A stretch of DNA of 7,885 nt from Cyclobacteriaceae bacterium (GTDB lineage: Bacteria > Bacteroidota > Bacteroidia > Cytophagales > Cyclobacteriaceae): the NCBI GenBank assembly GCA_009885605.1, contig VFKK01000190.1:1-7885 (forward strand), given 5' to 3'. The notes below the pieces were generated by a model. That model was not told where the DNA came from and did no database searches. It saw only the letters and a list, made by a program, of their open reading frames with translations. Of the stretch, positions 6,287-7,885 are shown in pieces. The position numbers and the translations under genes were made by a program. Numbering within the stretch: position 1 is the first letter of the stretch; every line of letters starts with the position of its first letter.

Positions 6287-6311
6287 ATTGACAAAAACTC
6301 AATTTGTCAAT
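6287..6311. promoter_or_regulatory. Perfect 9-bp inverted repeat, possible operator
   Basis: The arms ATTGACAAA (6287-6295) and TTTGTCAAT (6303-6311) are exact reverse complements separated by 7 bp (AACTCAA). The site lies 53 bp after the Ldh_2 stop and about 65 bp upstream of the -33 box of the next gene. The stem is AT-rich with no T-run after it, so a dyad-binding regulator site is more likely than a terminator. It could also help end or protect the Ldh_2 transcript. No regulator gene is visible nearby. Confidence 0.5.
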
Positions 6312-6375
6312 CACATTATTCCCTACTTCAGTCAGCGCGAGATCGTGGACACTAATTTCCACCCATCCTTTTCCA

Positions 6376-6406
6376 TTTGGCAAACTCCATCCTTTTTGTA
6401 AATTGT
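6376..6406 (+). promoter_or_regulatory. Bacteroidota-type promoter for the Gfo/Idh/MocA gene
   Basis: TTTG (6376-6379) is followed after 19 bp by TAAATTGT (6399-6406), a near match to TAnnTTTG; box identity and spacing fit the Bacteroidota consensus. Transcription would start near 6412, about 25 nt before the ATG at 6436. The in-frame upstream ATG at 6304 lies ahead of this promoter, which supports the later start. Confidence 0.6.
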
Positions 6407-6435
6407 TTTCCCATCACTCTTCAACCCCTACACCT

Positions 6436-7803
6436 ATGACCCAATTTAATCGACGCGATTTTTTGAAAGGCTCAACAGCCATGATGACACTGGCCAGTTT
6501 TGGCCTGTATGGAATGGACTTCAGAGACCGGGAAGGCCCGCTGAAAGTTGCCCTCATCGGAACCGGTTGGTACGGCAAATCCGACCTTTTCCGCCTGATT
6601 CAGGTAGCTGAAGTGGAAGTAGTCGCTCTTTGCGATGTGGATAAAAATCTCCTAACTGCAGCCGGTGCATTGGTAGCCACCCGTCAGAAATCAAAGAAAA
6701 CCCCAGAGCTTTTCGAAGACTACCGGGAGCTCCTCAAAAAACATAAATGCGACCTGGTTTTGATCGGAACTCCTGATCACTGGCATGCCTTGCAGGCAAT
6801 TGAAGCGCTGAAATCCGGTGCACATGTTTATTTGCAAAAGCCTATTTCTGTTGATGTAATAGAAGGAGAAGCTGTGATAGCTGCTGCCCGCAAATACAAT
6901 AAGAAAGTTCAGGTGGGAACTCAGCGTAAAAGTACTCCCCACTTGATCGATGCTAAAAAGCAGATCGTTGACACGGGATTGCTTGGTAAAATCAGTCACG
7001 CTGAGGTTTGCTGCTATTTCCACATGCGTGCAAATGGTAATCCGCCAGTTGAGCCTGTTCCGGATTTCCTGAATTATGAGCTTTGGACAGGACCTGCTCC
7101 GTTAAGACCTTACGATGGTCTTCCCCACATCCGTTGGTGGAGAACTTTCAAAGAATATGGTAATGGAATCACCGGGGATATGTGCGTGCACATGCTCGAC
7201 ACGGTAAGGTGGATGCTGGATCTTGGCTGGCCAAAGCAAGTCTCTTCCACAGGTGGAATCTACGTGCAGAAGGAAGGAAAATCTAATATCTCAGACACCC
7301 AAAGTGCCATATTTGAATTTGACGAACTCAATGTAGTTTGGCAGCATCGGACTTGGGGCAATCCGGCAGATTCCGACTATCCTTGGTCCTTCAAACTCTT
7401 TGGAGACAAGGGAATGCTGGCCGGAAGTACCATGCAGGCTGATTTTACTCCATATGGTGAGGGCGAAAAACCAGTGCATTTTGATTGCTTCTTCGAGCGT
7501 GAAAAATATCCGGAAGATCTGACTGAAGAGCGAATCGAGCTCAATGCAGCTCCTGCCACCCGTATTCACATGCAAGATTGGTTAAACTCTATTGACAAAG
7601 ACACACTGCCAATCGCTGATATTGAGGAAGGCCATATCTCGACAGCATCTTGTATTTTGGCAAATATGTCGATGGAACTGGGAGGCCGAGCGCTTCGCTA
7701 CGATCCAAAATCGATGACTGTCATTGGTGATCCTGAAGCCACAGCCAAACTCAGAAGACCTTATCGGGCGCCGTATGTTCATCCCGAGCCGAGTAAAGTC
7801 TGA
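6436..7803 (+). CDS. Tat-exported Gfo/Idh/MocA family oxidoreductase
   Basis: From the ATG at 6436 the product has 455 residues. It begins with a twin-arginine signal, NRRDFLKGS (5-13), then a short hydrophobic stretch (TAMMTLASFGLYGM, 14-27); no clear A-x-A cleavage site is visible. The Rossmann domain follows: LKVALIGTGWYG (36-47), ALCDVD (64-69), DLVLIGTPDHWHALQ (106-120) and YLQKPIS (132-138), with Gln replacing Glu of the usual EKP motif; K135 is kept. The C-terminal substrate domain has the GDMCVHMLDTVRW segment (247-259) with the candidate catalytic H252. Such enzymes carry NAD(P) tightly bound and oxidise, reduce or epimerise sugars, inositols or glycosides; Tat export implies folding with cofactor before export to the periplasm. 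A longer in-frame start at 6304 exists, but it would bury the Tat motif behind 44 atypical residues and precedes the promoter. The substrate is unknown; no glycoside hydrolase or SusC/D gene is in view. Confidence 0.93.
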   Translation: MTQFNRRDFLKGSTAMMTLASFGLYGMDFRDREGPLKVALIGTGWYGKSDLFRLIQVAEVEVVALCDVDKNLLTAAGALVATRQKSKKTPELFEDYRELLKKHKCDLVLIGTPDHWHALQAIEALKSGAHVYLQKPISVDVIEGEAVIAAARKYNKKVQVGTQRKSTPHLIDAKKQIVDTGLLGKISHAEVCCYFHMRANGNPPVEPVPDFLNYELWTGPAPLRPYDGLPHIRWWRTFKEYGNGITGDMCVHMLDTVRWMLDLGWPKQVSSTGGIYVQKEGKSNISDTQSAIFEFDELNVVWQHRTWGNPADSDYPWSFKLFGDKGMLAGSTMQADFTPYGEGEKPVHFDCFFEREKYPEDLTEERIELNAAPATRIHMQDWLNSIDKDTLPIADIEEGHISTASCILANMSMELGGRALRYDPKSMTVIGDPEATAKLRRPYRAPYVHPEPSKV

Positions 7804-7828
7804 AATATGAAGTCTGAAGTTTGAAAAA
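7801..7828 (+). repeat. Four tandem TGAA-heptamers overlapping a stop codon
   Basis: Exact 7-bp periodicity begins at the TGA stop of the oxidoreductase gene: TGAAATA (7801-7807), TGAAGTC (7808-7814), TGAAGTT (7815-7821) and TGAAAAA (7822-7828). TGAA is constant and the last three bases vary. Similar units occur on the other strand at 1880-1893. This is probably an intergenic simple repeat; function is unknown. Confidence 0.55.
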
Positions 7829-7831
7829 TGG

Positions 7832-7861
7832 ATCCCGGGCTGAAATGTTCGGGATTTTTTT
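7832..7861 (+). terminator. Rho-independent terminator of the Gfo/Idh/MocA gene
   Basis: The perfect 6-bp stem ATCCCG (7832-7837) pairs with CGGGAT (7850-7855), with extra weak pairs possible inside (C7840-G7847, two G-T). The T-run covers 7855-7861. It starts 28 bp after the stop codon and closes the plus-strand transcript. Confidence 0.82.
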
Positions 7862-7885
7862 GTGTCTTGGATTTACTTGTAATTC

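Noticed and set aside
7291..7575. Minus-strand frames within the Gfo/Idh/MocA gene
   Set aside because: Antisense shadows without domains, start context or promoter.
1..7885. CRISPR arrays, insertion sequences, tRNA genes, defence or toxin-antitoxin systems
   Set aside because: No spaced direct repeats, transposase motifs, terminal inverted repeats with target duplications, tRNA-like folds or defence domains were seen on either strand.

Overview
The window looks like ordinary chromosomal DNA of a Bacteroidota bacterium, probably a Cytophagia/Cyclobacteriaceae-like lineage (the phylum is fairly safe, the family is a guess). The reasons are moderate GC, no Shine-Dalgarno sequences before the starts, several TAnnTTTG-type -7 promoter boxes with T-rich -33 boxes, and the gene families present: a short Ppx, a Tat-exported Gfo/Idh/MocA oxidoreductase, and a free-standing four-helix-bundle protein of the 23S-rRNA-intervening-sequence family.

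Left half (1-3922), all on the minus strand. Read in the direction of transcription it holds a propionyl/acyl-CoA carboxylase carboxyltransferase subunit (3922-2339), a frameshifted four-helix-bundle (IVP-type) pseudogene (2295-1935), an M42 metallo-aminopeptidase (1847-768), and the first 227 codons of a BtuF-like substrate-binding-fold protein without a signal peptide (681-1, running off the window). Gaps are 43, 87 and 86 bp, with no convincing terminator between them, so co-transcription from the promoter near 3950 is possible. A loose B12/propionate theme links the first and last genes (methylmalonyl-CoA formation; a corrinoid- or metal-chelate-binding fold), but this is inference.

Right half (4112-7803), all on the plus strand. 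It holds a short Ppx/GppA phosphatase (4112-5053), an Ldh_2 family malate/lactate-type dehydrogenase (5163-6233), and a Tat-signal Gfo/Idh/MocA oxidoreductase (6436-7803) that ends at a strong rho-independent terminator (7832-7861). The last two have their own recognisable Bacteroidota promoters. A perfect 9-bp inverted repeat (6287-6311) sits between them and may be an operator. The 189-bp divergent region 3923-4111 carries a promoter on each side and a small nested palindrome.

I found no convincing undescribed system, mobile element, CRISPR array, tRNA or rRNA. The points most worth a second look are the four-helix-bundle pseudogene (two single-T deletions in an otherwise clean coding sequence), the signal-less BtuF-like gene cut by the window edge, and short heptamer/octamer tandem repeats recurring in several intergenic gaps.
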